A stretch of 64,000 nucleotides of DNA, taken from Zavarzinella sp. Its GTDB lineage: Bacteria > Planctomycetota > Planctomycetia > Gemmatales > Gemmataceae. A model generated the notes under the pieces. The model did no database searches and was not told where the DNA came from. It saw nothing but the letters and a program-made list of their open reading frames with translations. A program made the position numbers and the translations under genes. Positions 34,132 to 44,108 of the stretch are shown one piece after another. How positions within the stretch are numbered: position 1 is the stretch's first letter; each line of letters begins with the position of its first letter. The stretch lies in the NCBI GenBank assembly GCA_041399155.1, contig JAWKTI010000007.1, positions 62,001-126,000 of the forward strand, written 5' to 3'.

Positions 34132-37100
34132 TTGAACCAATCGGAACTTGATATTTTGATGAACGATCAGAACGACGATGTACGGAAAGACCTGCCCAAC
34201 CCCGAGGCAGAAAAAAAGGGTGCAGATTCTTCGTTTTCAGGTTTGAACGACCAGCTGACCACCGACCTGACACTTTCACTGAAACCGCAGAAAGCCGGCG
34301 AAGATTCTGCAGACAATCAGTTGGCGAACTCCGCTTCTGATACCAGCCTGGAAGCATCCACAGAGCTTTCCAGCGATCAGATACCTGTTGGGGAGGGGAA
34401 CAATCTTAGCCACACAATCGATTTTGTTCACTCCGACCAGCGGCCAAAGTCGGAGCAGAGTGAACTGACATTTGCCCAACTGAGCGAAAGCAGCGACCAC
34501 TGGACCAGACGATTTCAACGTTCCGCGGCCAGCCCGTTACCCACTGCAGGGCTGGAAGGATATGAAATTCTTTCCGAACTTGGTCGCGGTGGGATGGGAA
34601 TTGTCTATCTGGCACGCCAGCCAAAATTAAATCGGCTGGTCGCCTTGAAGATGATTCTTTCGGGTGAGCATGCCAGCAACACAGAGCACAGCCGATTTTT
34701 GCGGGAAGCACAGGCCATTGCTTCGCTGCACCACCCCAACATTGTGCAGGTTTTTGAAGTAGGTGAAGCCCAGGGCCGACCTTACCTGGTGCTGGAATAT
34801 GTTGCTGGCGGTAGTCTGGCATCTCGACTGGATGGTCAGCCGTGGCCTTCGCGTGCTGCCGCAGAACTGATTCAGACCATCGCACGTGCGATGCATTACG
34901 CCCACCAGCGGGGAATTATCCACCGCGATTTGAAGCCAGCCAACGTGTTACTTGGGGCCGATTCTGGTTCCTATTCTGGAGACACGGGCGAATCGCTGAA
35001 CCTGGACCACACCGCACCGATTATTGCTGGATTGCCTTTTCCGGATCAGGTGGTGCCAAAAATTACCGATTTCGGTTTGGCAAAACGTTACGAAGAAGTG
35101 GACGAAGACGGTACTGTGGTGGGGCAAACCCGCACCGGTGCGGTGGTGGGCACGCCCAGTTACATTGCACCGGAACAGGCGGCTGGCAAAAATCGTGGTA
35201 TTGGGCCGGGTGTCGATATTTACGCATTGGGTGCGGTGCTGTACGAATTGCTGACCGGCAGACCACCATTCCGCGGGGAAACTCCGCTGGATACCGTGTT
35301 ACAGGTGATGGCCGATGACCCGGTCCCACCTTCCAAATTGCGGTCCAAATTGCCGCGCGATCTGGAAACAATCTGCCTGAAGTGCCTGCAAAAATCCCCC
35401 GCCAAAAGGTATGCCACCGCTGAAGAACTGGCCGATGATCTTCAACGATTCATCCTGGGTGAGCCCGTTTCTGCCCGACCGATCAGTGTGCGGGAACGTG
35501 CCATTAAGTGGGTCAAGCGCCATACCGCAGCCACCGTATTGATTGCCACCAGTGTTGTCACTTTTCTGGTGCTGTTGATTGTCAGCATCTATTTCAATTT
35601 CCGCTTGCAGAATGCGGCGGACCAGATTTCTTTGGAAGCCGATCAGGCACGTCAGGCACAGGCTCAATTACGGCTCGAAAAAAGCCGTGCAGAAGAGAAG
35701 CAGAAAGAGGCAGAAAATCTGCGTGCAATTGCGGTTGCCGAAAGCATTGAAGCCAACAAACAGCGGGAGCTTGTTGAAAAGGAAAAACAGAATACCGAGC
35801 GTGAACGCTATGCACTGCAACTCTTTAAGGCGGCAGCACTGGCAGAACGCAATCCACAGCGTGCATTACGATTGCTTGAAGACCGCACCCGCTGTCCAGA
35901 TTCTCTACGCGATTTTGCGTGGGAATTTTTGCGAAGTCGCTGCCAGGTAACTCAGGATACTATTGGCAAACACGATCAGCCAATTACCCAGGTGGCATAT
36001 TCCCCTTCGGGTGAACTGATCGCTTCTGCCAGTTGGGATAATGTGGTCCGAATCTGGGATGTTAAACGGCATCAGGCGATTTTCGAACTTCGTGGCCACC
36101 GTGGCATTGTAATGGGCGTGCAATTTATTAACGAACAAGTGATGGTTACCGCCAGCAATGATAATTCGATTCGCTTGTGGAAATTACCCCAACGTGGTAA
36201 CCAACTGAAGATTGTCAGTCCTTCACAAATTGTCAGCGACCACCGTGATTCGATCAAATCACTGGTGATCAGCCCGGATCGCAAACAACTGGCGAGTGGA
36301 GATGCCCAGGGAACCATTCGACTGTGGGATGTTGTTGCACCCAATATGCGACGAAATCCAAACTGGCAATTAGTTGCGAATGGGGTGTTGCAGGGCCACC
36401 GTGGCACGGTCTGGTCGCTGGCCTGGTCAATCAAAGGTTTGTTTTCTGGCGGGGAAGACCGCTCTGTTCGTAGTTGGGATTTGATATCGTTGCGTTCTGA
36501 AGAACTTTTCCGGATGGAATTTGGTATTATTTCGCTGGCAGCATCTCCTGATGGCGAACTGCTGGCAGCAGCAGATAAACATGCCGACGACCCCAGCATC
36601 CAGTTGTGGCGGCTATCTGCCCAACGCACTGAAACCAAATTACGTGGGCATACGGGGACGATTTACGGCGTGAGTTTTTCCGATGACAGCGCCCGCCTAG
36701 CCAGTGTCAGTGCGGATGGCACAACGAGGTTGTGGGATGTAGCCAACAAACAGGAACGTGCGATTTTTGAACCCGATCGCAGGCGACCCGGGAACGAAGA
36801 TGAAGAACGATTTATCCGAAGTGTCAGTTTTTGTCCCGACGGCATTAACGTGGCAACGGGGGGAATCGATGGTGTCATTCGAGTATGGGGGTATATTGCC
36901 CAGCGAGATTCCCGACTGGAACTGGAAGTACCAGGCCCATTCCGAGCTGCAGAAATCAGCCAGGATGGGTCTACGATGGCTGTCATTGATAAAGCAGGGC
37001 GGGTGCATGTGTGGGTCTGGAATCGGGCAGATGATTTTGTTTCCACCACACCCACGTTCAGCCTGCGGAACTTTGCGGGTGAGTCCCAACGCCTGGCACT

Positions 37101-37863
37101 GAATGCTGATGGCACCAAAGTGGCAGTTTATTCCCAGGGGGAATCGGTGCGTGTTTGGGACACCCGCAGTCTGGTCAAAAAAGAACCCAGTTCCGTTTTG
37201 ATCCCACGGTGCGAGGCGATTGCCATGGCCTTTCATGGAGATCAGTTTGTCGTGATCCAGCCGAACCACACGATTCGTTGCTACAATCAGAATAATCTGA
37301 AAATTCGCTACGAAGCCACCACCAACGTGGGCAAGCCTTCTGTGCTGGCCTTTTCCACTGATGGCACCAAAATGGTGACTGCGGGCACACTGGCACTGCA
37401 AATCTGGGATGCCCAGACTGGAAAAGAATTATACAGTTCTCCCACTGCTCACTTCAGCCCGATTGTGAAACTGGCAGTGGTACCGGGCAGCACCACGAAA
37501 CAATGGACGATTGCTTCCGGCGACGAACGCGGGATTGTCCGCCTGTGGGACATTCAGCCCAGTGGGATTCAACCGAAAGGTTCGTTACTGGATCAGGAAC
37601 TGAAAGTCACCGAACGATTCACGCTGAACGGAATTGGCGAAACCGTGCACACGATGTTCTTTACCAGCGAAGGGAAATCGCTGATCACTGCTGGCAACGA
37701 CCGCCTCATCCGAGTGTGGGATCCGGAGATCGGTCAGGAACGTGCATCGCTTGCGGGGCATACCAACGCCATCTATGCAGCCACCATCCAACAATGGGAA
37801 AGCCAGCGACTGATCAGCCTGGATCAAACCGGTATGATCCGTATCTGGCAGACAGCCCGATAA
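34132..37863 (+). CDS. Ser/Thr protein kinase with WD40 repeats
   Basis: 1243 residues from TTG 34132 (GGAAAGG 11 bases upstream; ATG 34159 is an alternative). About 140 low-complexity residues, then a PknB-type kinase: LGRGGMGIVYLAR (P-loop), VALKMIL (Lys), IIHRDLKPANVLL (catalytic, near 262), TDFGLAKRY and GTPSYIAPEQ. One membrane helix near 465-488 (TVLIATSVVTFLVLLIVSIY), a coiled coil to about 560, then WD40 blades from about 610 to the end (IASASWDNVVRIWDV; LITAGNDRLIRVWDPE). The propeller is expected outside the membrane, the kinase inside. Typical planctomycete signalling protein; ligand unknown. Confidence 0.9.
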   Translation: MNQSELDILMNDQNDDVRKDLPNPEAEKKGADSSFSGLNDQLTTDLTLSLKPQKAGEDSADNQLANSASDTSLEASTELSSDQIPVGEGNNLSHTIDFVHSDQRPKSEQSELTFAQLSESSDHWTRRFQRSAASPLPTAGLEGYEILSELGRGGMGIVYLARQPKLNRLVALKMILSGEHASNTEHSRFLREAQAIASLHHPNIVQVFEVGEAQGRPYLVLEYVAGGSLASRLDGQPWPSRAAAELIQTIARAMHYAHQRGIIHRDLKPANVLLGADSGSYSGDTGESLNLDHTAPIIAGLPFPDQVVPKITDFGLAKRYEEVDEDGTVVGQTRTGAVVGTPSYIAPEQAAGKNRGIGPGVDIYALGAVLYELLTGRPPFRGETPLDTVLQVMADDPVPPSKLRSKLPRDLETICLKCLQKSPAKRYATAEELADDLQRFILGEPVSARPISVRERAIKWVKRHTAATVLIATSVVTFLVLLIVSIYFNFRLQNAADQISLEADQARQAQAQLRLEKSRAEEKQKEAENLRAIAVAESIEANKQRELVEKEKQNTERERYALQLFKAAALAERNPQRALRLLEDRTRCPDSLRDFAWEFLRSRCQVTQDTIGKHDQPITQVAYSPSGELIASASWDNVVRIWDVKRHQAIFELRGHRGIVMGVQFINEQVMVTASNDNSIRLWKLPQRGNQLKIVSPSQIVSDHRDSIKSLVISPDRKQLASGDAQGTIRLWDVVAPNMRRNPNWQLVANGVLQGHRGTVWSLAWSIKGLFSGGEDRSVRSWDLISLRSEELFRMEFGIISLAASPDGELLAAADKHADDPSIQLWRLSAQRTETKLRGHTGTIYGVSFSDDSARLASVSADGTTRLWDVANKQERAIFEPDRRRPGNEDEERFIRSVSFCPDGINVATGGIDGVIRVWGYIAQRDSRLELEVPGPFRAAEISQDGSTMAVIDKAGRVHVWVWNRADDFVSTTPTFSLRNFAGESQRLALNADGTKVAVYSQGESVRVWDTRSLVKKEPSSVLIPRCEAIAMAFHGDQFVVIQPNHTIRCYNQNNLKIRYEATTNVGKPSVLAFSTDGTKMVTAGTLALQIWDAQTGKELYSSPTAHFSPIVKLAVVPGSTTKQWTIASGDERGIVRLWDIQPSGIQPKGSLLDQELKVTERFTLNGIGETVHTMFFTSEGKSLITAGNDRLIRVWDPEIGQERASLAGHTNAIYAATIQQWESQRLISLDQTGMIRIWQTAR

Positions 37864-38309
37864 TTTGTTGCTTCATCTTTTCATCACATTGCAGAACCCA
37901 TCCCATTGAAGATTACCGGTTAGCGAAAATATTCCCGACCACCAGACATTTTTCCCAGAAGTTTTGACCAGATCCAGCCCACCAGTTTACCTGTCTCTGG
38001 AAGTGCCCCCAAGTGGCACCATTAGTATAACCAAACCAGTTTCAATATACCTGGTTGGCGCATCCGTTATATTGTGGTGCTACAACCGATCTGGCATGCG
38101 AAACCAACGTGATCGGCAAGCCGCGTACAACATGCAAACCCTGATCCAAACCCCCTGAATTCTACAGCTTTTCTACCCTGTTTATATTTGCTCTCTTCCC
38201 CAAATAGGGCATATTGAAGTTGTATGTCGAACGTCGGCGTTTTACATTCCAGCAACAAGGTGTTGCGGAGACGACCGCGGACGACCACTTTGGAAATGGA
38301 GAGGTTCCC
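37864..38309. other. Intergenic stretch upstream of the Cys-rich protein gene
   Basis: 446 bp without a convincing gene. It contains loosely mirrored words around 38010-38085 (GGCACCATTAGTATAACC ... GTTATATTGTGGTGC) with many mismatches, and the ribosome site GGAGAGG just before ATG 38310. It must carry the promoter of the next gene, but no box pair stands out. Confidence 0.4.
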
Positions 38310-39632
38310 ATGTTAAGTGTGCGTAGACTCGTTTTGACGAGCGTGCTCCTGGCAGTGGCGCCGTTCGCGGCTTATGCTCAGGATCAAGGTGGTGCTGCTA
38401 AAGAAGCACCCAAAACCATGCCAGCCACTAACCCGGCCCCGGCACCTGCAGTGGTAGCAGGCAGCACAGGCAACTGTGCCCCAGCCTACACCACCGTGAA
38501 GCGAACCGTGATGGTTCCCACGCAAGTGCAGGAAACCCGTACGGTGATGAAACCCGTACAGAAGCAAGAAACCTACACTTACTATGTCACCAAGCAAGTG
38601 CAGGAAAAACAAATGGTTGATGTCACCACTTACAAGAAAGTGACAGAAACCGTGATGGAACCCCGCACGACCTGTGTGAAAGTTCCTGTGTGGGAAGAAA
38701 AGTGCGTGATGGAAAAACGCAAACGGATCGAGTGGGTGAATGAAACCAAGGAAAAATGCAAACTTTCCTTCACGAAAGAATGCAAGACAATCGGTAACCC
38801 ATGCGGTTGCTTCAGCTTGTCCGTTCCTTGCATCAAGCCACACATGGAAAAAGAATGTGTGCAGGTTTGCCGTCCTAAGTGCGTCACCGAATGTGTCCCT
38901 GTGACCAAGAAGGTGTGCACCTGGAAGACAGAAACCAAGACCGAAATGGTTCCGGTTTGCAAAACCCGCTGCGTTCCTTGTGTTGAGAAGAAAGAAGTTT
39001 GCGTGACCAAATGCGTTCAAGTGCCTTGCACCGGAACCCGTTGTGTCACCGTGTGCGAACCTTGCACCGAAACCGTTACGGTTTGCAAAATGGTTCCTCA
39101 AGAAATTGAGTGCCAGGTTCCTTGTGGTGCAGCAGGCACCGCAGCAGCCGGAAACGGTTGCGGTAACGATCCTTGCGGCAACGCAGCAGCCGGAAACGGT
39201 TGTGGCAATGCAGCGGCTGGTTGTGGCAGCAGCCCATGCGGCACTGCAGCAGCAGGTTGTGGCACCAGCGCCTGTGGCAATGGTTGCGACAGCGGCTGTG
39301 GCACCAGCAGCAAGTGCGGTCTGTTCGGTGGTTGTGGCCTGTTCAGCAAGTGCGGCTTCGGTGGTTGTGGCAAAGGCCTGTTCAGCAAGTGCTGCAAGAC
39401 TGACTCTTGCTACACCCCTAGCTGCTCGGTTCCTACCTGCTCGGTTCCTTCTTGTGACACCGGTTGCAACACCGGTTGTGGCACCAGCTTCTGCGGCAAG
39501 AGCCTGTGTGGCAAAAGCTTCGGTGGCTGCGGACTGTTCGACAAATGCGGTAGCGGTCATGGCTTCAGCAAATGCGGCTTCGGTGGTTGCGGCAACGGTC
39601 TCCACCTGAACTTCTGCGGTATCTGCAAGTAA
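38310..39632 (+). CDS. Cysteine-rich exported YTV-like cell-wall protein
   Basis: 440 residues from ATG 38310 (GGAGAGG 6 bases upstream). Signal peptide MLSVRRLVLTSVLLAVAPFAAYA. Residues ~50-280 are tandem valine/cysteine modules of the type YTTVKRTVMVPTQVQETRTV, YTYYVTKQVQEKQMVDVTTY and KCVTECVPVTKKVCTW. From ~275 the chain turns into Gly/Cys/Ala-rich repeats (AAGNGCGN, GCGLFSKCGFGGCGKG). Planctomycete YTV-domain proteins of this kind are thought to crosslink by disulfides in the proteinaceous wall. A very strong terminator follows, fitting a highly expressed single gene. Confidence 0.8.
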   Translation: MLSVRRLVLTSVLLAVAPFAAYAQDQGGAAKEAPKTMPATNPAPAPAVVAGSTGNCAPAYTTVKRTVMVPTQVQETRTVMKPVQKQETYTYYVTKQVQEKQMVDVTTYKKVTETVMEPRTTCVKVPVWEEKCVMEKRKRIEWVNETKEKCKLSFTKECKTIGNPCGCFSLSVPCIKPHMEKECVQVCRPKCVTECVPVTKKVCTWKTETKTEMVPVCKTRCVPCVEKKEVCVTKCVQVPCTGTRCVTVCEPCTETVTVCKMVPQEIECQVPCGAAGTAAAGNGCGNDPCGNAAAGNGCGNAAAGCGSSPCGTAAAGCGTSACGNGCDSGCGTSSKCGLFGGCGLFSKCGFGGCGKGLFSKCCKTDSCYTPSCSVPTCSVPSCDTGCNTGCGTSFCGKSLCGKSFGGCGLFDKCGSGHGFSKCGFGGCGNGLHLNFCGICK

Positions 39633-39669
39633 GGTTAGACAGTACTGAGAGTAATTGAGACTCTCGATG

Positions 39670-39698
39670 ACTCGTGGTGATGAGCCACGAGTTTTTTT
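39670..39698 (+). terminator. Rho-independent terminator of the Cys-rich gene
   Basis: Stem ACTCGTGG (39670-39677), loop TGATGAG, stem CCACGAGT (39685-39692), followed directly by a T-run. The only textbook intrinsic terminator noticed in the window. Confidence 0.92.
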
Positions 39699-40183
39699 AC
39701 GCGCATTTCGAAGGTGATCAGGTGGGTAGCTTCAAACTGATCCTCATTAAACTTCAGAACCGACATCCCCAGGCTCGCTGGCAGCAACTATTCAGAACCT
39801 CCCCCACATCAGGTGGGGTTGGGTAAGGTTGAAACATCAGGCACCATGCACCGCTCCATAGACTGTATTTTCAGTCATATATAATATACCCGCGTCCATT
39901 TATTAAAATGCCATTTTGTTTGAAAAGCGGCGGCGATTTCGGAGAATCCATCACCGCAAGTAATTAATTGATAATGATTTACGGTAGAAGAAGAAATTTT
40001 GTGAATTTTTGCAAAATTCAGATCACCACCACCCTGGGATAGTGTACAGAAACATGGTTTTCGACCTCTCACATCCGATTGAGTAGAATAACCAGTACAA
40101 ATGCACATTTGCAGAAAGTAGTGGGCAAATGCCTGCGATTTGCTGCACTGTGCCAGTACCCTCCAACTTCTCCAGGTTCTGCT
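39699..40183. other. Intergenic stretch before the PEP synthase gene
   Basis: About 485 bp, no gene seen. Contains a CCCCAC-ATCAG-GTGGGG hairpin at 39802-39818, one of many CCCAC...GTGGG words in this genome, and an AT-rich part at 39880-40020 likely to hold the promoter of the downstream gene. Nothing else recognised. Confidence 0.5.
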
Positions 40184-42592
40184 ATGACAATTGCATCAAT
40201 GATCCGCTGGTTTCGAGAATCAGGTATTGAAGAAGTTCATCTGGTTGGTGGCAAAAATGCCTCGCTGAGCGAAATGTACCGCGAACTGGTTCCCAAAGGA
40301 ATTCGAATTCCCAACGGTTTTGCCGTGACAGCGGAAGCGTATCGCGTCTTTTTGCGCCAGACTGGTTTAACCGAAATTGTGACCGCCCAATTGACTGGAC
40401 TGGATTCGCACCATCTCGCAGATCTTGCGAAACGGGGTGCGTCCATTCGGGAAGCGATTTTAAGCACCCCGCTACCTGCCGAAATCGAACAGCAACTTAC
40501 CCAGGCATATCAGGAACTTGAACAGGAATATGGTGCAGATTGTGCCGTCGCAGTGCGTTCCAGTGCCACGGCAGAAGATTTGCCAGAAGCAAGTTTTGCC
40601 GGCCAGCAGGAATCTTATTTGAATGTGCGGGGGATTCGGCGGGTGCTGACAGCCTACCACCATTGCCTGGCATCGCTGTTTACCGATCGAGCAATCTCAT
40701 ACCGCATCGACAAAGGGTTCGACCATTTTGCGGTTGCCCTTTCCGTGGGTGTGCAGGTAATGGTGCGGGCCGATGTGGGTACTTCAGGTGTCATGTTCAC
40801 CCTGGATACTGAAAGTGGCTTTTCTGATGTGATTATGATTAATGCCGCACTGGGTCTGGGCGAAATGATCGTGAAAGGGCGGATTAATCCTGATGAATTT
40901 CTGGTGCATAAGCCCACCTTGCGGGCGGGGAAACGCCCCATCCTGAAACGGGCCTTAGGTGCGAAACAGGAAAAAATGATCTACGCGGATCGGGGCGGGC
41001 AATCGACGCGGATTGTGCCCGTGGCACCAGAAGATCGAAATCGTCTGTGTATCTCGGATGAGGATGTTCTGCAATTGGCCCACTGGGGTCTGATGATTGA
41101 GGAGCATTACACCAATAAGAAAGGCTCGGCCTGCCCGCAGGATATTGAATGGGCGAAAGATGGAATCACCGGCGAGTTGTACATTTTGCAGGCCCGCCCG
41201 GAAACCGTGCATAGCCTGGCCCGTTCGGCGGACAATTTCGAGGTGTACCGCCTGAAAGGTACCGGCACGGTCTTGCTGCAGGGCAAAGCAGTAGGTGAAA
41301 AAATTGGTGCTGGGCCCGCCCGCGTGATTCGAGATCCGGAAGACCTTGCATCCTTCCAGCCCGGTGAAGTGCTGATTGCCGATATGACAGATCCCGACTG
41401 GGAGCCCACGATGAAAATGGCGGGGGCCATTGTGACAAATCGTGGTGGACGTACCTGCCATGCTGCCATTGTCAGCAGAGAACTGGGTGTCCCCTGCCTG
41501 GTCGGAACGGGACATGGCACCGAACTGATCCGTACCGGTCAGCAAGTCACAGTTACATGTGCTGATGGTGAAACTGGCCGTGTTCTTGAGGGTGCCATTC
41601 CTTTTGAGAAGACAAAGATCGATCTCAGCAAGTTACGCCGCCCACAAACAAAAATTATGATGAATCTGGGCAATCCCAGTCAAGCCTTTTCCCTTGCGGG
41701 AATCCCCAACGATGGTGTGGGGCTCGCACGGATGGAATTCATCATTTCCTCATTAATTCAAGTGCACCCCATGGCACTGCTGCAGCCAGAGAAAGTACTG
41801 CCAGAAGATGTGGAAAAAATAGCCCGATTAACTGTCGGCTATACCCACCAGCCGGATTACTTTGTCGATCGACTCGCGGAAGGTGTTGGGCAGATTGCTG
41901 CTGCCTACTATCCCAAAGATGTCATCGTCCGTTTGTCCGATTTCAAAACGAATGAGTACGCGGGTTTAATTGGTGGCAAGCCTTTTGAACCGGTTGAAGA
42001 GAACCCCATGATCGGGTTCCGTGGGGCATCTCGCTATTATGATGATCGCTATCGGGATGGATTTCTGCTCGAATGTGCCGCGATGAAACGCGTGCGGGAA
42101 GAGATGGGCCTGACCAATCTGAAGCTGATGATCCCCTTTTGCCGAACTGTTGAAGAAGGGAAGCGCGTGCTCAAGATTATGGCTGATGCTGGACTGTTGC
42201 AGGGTGAAAATGGCCTGGAACTCTATGTGATGTGTGAAATTCCATCGAATGTGGTATTAGCCGAAGAATTCGCCGAGATTTTCGATGGGTTTTCGATTGG
42301 CTCGAATGATCTGACCCAATTGACCCTGGGGCTTGACCGCGATTCGGAAATTGTTGCCCATTTGTTTGACGAACGAAATGCTGCGGTCAAAAAACTGGTT
42401 GCCGATGTAATCCGCCGTGTGAAAGCTTGTGGCCGGAAAGTGGGAATCTGCGGTCAGGCACCAAGCGACTATCCTGACTTCGCAGAATTTCTGGTGGAGT
42501 GTGGGATTGACAGCATCTCGCTGACACCAGATACGATCTTGAAAACAACGCAGATCATCCTGGATAAAGAACAATCGATCAATTCCAAATAA
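40184..42592 (+). CDS. ppsA: Phosphoenolpyruvate synthase (pyruvate, water dikinase)
   Basis: 802 residues from ATG 40184; the frame is open upstream but family members start near MIRWFRE. N-terminal ATP-grasp domain (LVGGKNASLSEMYREL; VAVRSSATAEDLPEASFAGQQES), the swivelling domain with the phospho-His in GGRTCHAAIVSRELGVP, and the C-terminal TIM barrel with RLSDFKTNEYAGLIGG, NPMIGFRGASRY, GSNDLTQLTLG and the catalytic Cys of GICGQAPSDYPDF. It makes PEP from pyruvate and ATP for gluconeogenesis. Length and all motifs are normal. It appears to be transcribed alone. Confidence 0.95.
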   Translation: MTIASMIRWFRESGIEEVHLVGGKNASLSEMYRELVPKGIRIPNGFAVTAEAYRVFLRQTGLTEIVTAQLTGLDSHHLADLAKRGASIREAILSTPLPAEIEQQLTQAYQELEQEYGADCAVAVRSSATAEDLPEASFAGQQESYLNVRGIRRVLTAYHHCLASLFTDRAISYRIDKGFDHFAVALSVGVQVMVRADVGTSGVMFTLDTESGFSDVIMINAALGLGEMIVKGRINPDEFLVHKPTLRAGKRPILKRALGAKQEKMIYADRGGQSTRIVPVAPEDRNRLCISDEDVLQLAHWGLMIEEHYTNKKGSACPQDIEWAKDGITGELYILQARPETVHSLARSADNFEVYRLKGTGTVLLQGKAVGEKIGAGPARVIRDPEDLASFQPGEVLIADMTDPDWEPTMKMAGAIVTNRGGRTCHAAIVSRELGVPCLVGTGHGTELIRTGQQVTVTCADGETGRVLEGAIPFEKTKIDLSKLRRPQTKIMMNLGNPSQAFSLAGIPNDGVGLARMEFIISSLIQVHPMALLQPEKVLPEDVEKIARLTVGYTHQPDYFVDRLAEGVGQIAAAYYPKDVIVRLSDFKTNEYAGLIGGKPFEPVEENPMIGFRGASRYYDDRYRDGFLLECAAMKRVREEMGLTNLKLMIPFCRTVEEGKRVLKIMADAGLLQGENGLELYVMCEIPSNVVLAEEFAEIFDGFSIGSNDLTQLTLGLDRDSEIVAHLFDERNAAVKKLVADVIRRVKACGRKVGICGQAPSDYPDFAEFLVECGIDSISLTPDTILKTTQIILDKEQSINSK

Positions 42593-42675
42593 ATCCAATT
42601 CCATTCGCTTTGCCCTGCGGGAGCAAGTGCCTGATACAATCGTTGTGATGGTAGTCGAAATCAGGGAATCAGCAA

Positions 42676-42888
42676 ATGCGATACATCGAAGTACTGGCCC
42701 ACGTTCGCATGGAACGACAAGCAGAAGGTTACGAAGCAGTGCTCGAACTGAATACCACTGCCGGGAAGAAGATCGCATGCTTCGATCAGGCATTTGCGTT
42801 GCGAGATTCAATTGTCGGATTATTGAAAGATGCTGGCCTGAAAATTGGCATGATTTTGGCCCTGAGTGGGAAAACAATGTTTGCATAG
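42676..42888 (+). CDS. Small hypothetical protein
   Basis: 70 residues: starts MRYIEVLAHVRMERQAEGYE, ends LKIGMILALSGKTMFA. Codon use looks like that of the neighbouring genes and the frame is clean, but no family is recognised. It begins 83 bp after the PEP synthase stop and could be on the same transcript. AATCAGC upstream offers no strong ribosome site. Confidence 0.45.
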   Translation: MRYIEVLAHVRMERQAEGYEAVLELNTTAGKKIACFDQAFALRDSIVGLLKDAGLKIGMILALSGKTMFA

Positions 42889-42906
42889 CAAATTGTGGTA
42901 TTTAAA

Positions 42907-43242
42907 ATGAACCGCTGGCACGCTAAGATTCAAGCAAATAAAAGCAGGTACTTATTTTGGTTGTACAGCCTTTCAATTCTGGGAGTATTTCTTAACTGGC
43001 CACGCAGAACAGGTGTCATGCTAAACCAAATCGAACTGGGTGGATTTCCATTTAAGTTCGTTGCTATTGTTGGTAACAACGTTCTTGAATTCAGTTTAGC
43101 CAACTTGCTAATTGACTTTTTAATTTGGCTGTTCATTTTGATTTTTGTGCCAATATCGTGCTTATATTTTAACAACAACAATTCAATACCATCGAACTTT
43201 GTCTCGCGTACAAAAACCATCACTGAGAAGGAACTTCCATGA
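42907..43242 (+). CDS. Small two-helix membrane protein, unknown
   Basis: 111 residues from ATG 42907 (a GTG four codons earlier is possible). Two hydrophobic segments: YLFWLYSLSILGVFLNW near the start and LIDFLIWLFILIFVPISCLY near 75-95. Notably AT-rich with an Asn run (NNNNS), unlike its neighbours. No family recognised and no clear ribosome site; the membrane profile is the main support. Confidence 0.4.
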   Translation: MNRWHAKIQANKSRYLFWLYSLSILGVFLNWPRRTGVMLNQIELGGFPFKFVAIVGNNVLEFSLANLLIDFLIWLFILIFVPISCLYFNNNNSIPSNFVSRTKTITEKELP

Positions 43243-43676
43243 AGGCAATTTCAATAAGCAAACAAACCGCGTCTTATGCTGTCGGCTGAAAAAACCTGGT
43301 GCCACCATCCTCAAACACGTAGTTTTTCTTGCTCACCGGTTGGAAGGCGGTGCCAATATGCACAAATTAGCCAAAGTGATCCATTGATTGTCGTTTGTAT
43401 TGCCCACAGCGTCAGCAAAAGAATTTCTTTTCAAGTGATCGACAGCAAAGCCGCAAAGGATTCTGAGAACCGTCGTTCCCGCTGGCGTGAATCCACCTTG
43501 CTTTCCCTTCTTTGCGAGTGAATGGTTCAACTGAATGCTTGTGAAAAAGAGTTCACTGCTTTTTCGACAGCACAACAACCACGCAAATCCAGAAACTGCC
43601 TGATCAGGTGGGACAATTTACTGTTTTTTTACTGTTTGATGTATAATACACCAATCATCGATGTGGGGATACACCA
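43243..43676. repeat. Intergenic stretch with worn dispersed repeats
   Basis: 434 bp, no gene seen. CACCGGTTGGAAGGCGGTGCC near 43335-43356 is a copy of one arm of the palindrome at 1474-1527, and ACCGTCGTTCCCGCTGGCG near 43469-43490 is a degenerate copy of the ATTCCCGC-GAAG-GCGGGAAT element. The right end carries the promoter of the next gene. Confidence 0.55.
43642..43647 (+). promoter_or_regulatory. Likely -10 box upstream of the zinc-ribbon gene
   Basis: Perfect TATAAT, 30 bases before the TTG start at 43677. The -35 side is weak (TTTACT at 43617-43622, 19-base spacer). GGGGA at about 43664-43669 is the probable ribosome site. Confidence 0.5.
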
Positions 43677-44108
43677 TTGGCCAGGAAAACCAAAGTTCAG
43701 AAAACGAAAGTTGTTGCCTTCAAAGTAGAACAGGAGTTGGCAGACTTTCTCGATAAACTGCAAAACAAGAGCGATTTTATCCGTCGGGCGATTCTGGCCC
43801 AATTTTCCATGGACTGCCCTCTGTGCCATGGTGGTGGGATCGTGCCACGTGGCATTCACAGCCATTATAAGGATGTTATTCCGGCCAATAATAAGATCCC
43901 CTGCGAAAAGTGCGCCACCAAAGTAACCGTTCCGCTGTCACTGGAAGGCTTGTCCGAAGCCGACCAGAAACGTCTGGAACAATTCTACCACGGTGGGCCG
44001 ATTTATTGTTCCAAGTGCTTCCCCACGGTGCCTGCGTGCGAAGATTGTGCATGGCATGTGCCCCATGAAGAGATGGCAGACCACTTTAAGAAGGTCCATG
44101 GGCTCTAA
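43677..44108 (+). CDS. Ribbon-helix-helix / multi-CXXC zinc-binding protein
   Basis: 143 residues, TTG start supported by GGGGA upstream and a TATAAT box. The N-terminal ~45 residues (VVAFKVEQELADFLDKLQNK, SDFIRRAILAQF) look like a ribbon-helix-helix DNA-binding unit. Then four Cys pairs: CPLCHGGG, CEKCATK, CSKCFP and CEDCAWHVPHEEMADHFKKVH, the last C2H2-like. Such a layout suggests a small zinc-dependent transcription regulator. Its stop overlaps the start of the decarboxylase gene by 11 bp, so the two are translationally coupled. Confidence 0.6.
   Translation: MARKTKVQKTKVVAFKVEQELADFLDKLQNKSDFIRRAILAQFSMDCPLCHGGGIVPRGIHSHYKDVIPANNKIPCEKCATKVTVPLSLEGLSEADQKRLEQFYHGGPIYCSKCFPTVPACEDCAWHVPHEEMADHFKKVHGL

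Noticed and set aside
38010..38085. Loose inverted repeat upstream of the Cys-rich gene
   Set aside because: Too many mismatches to claim a hairpin or operator.
38313..39605. 430-codon open frame antisense to the Cys-rich protein
   Set aside because: Low-complexity Ala/Thr/Phe product created by the biased codons of the real gene on the other strand, which has a signal peptide, ribosome site and terminator.
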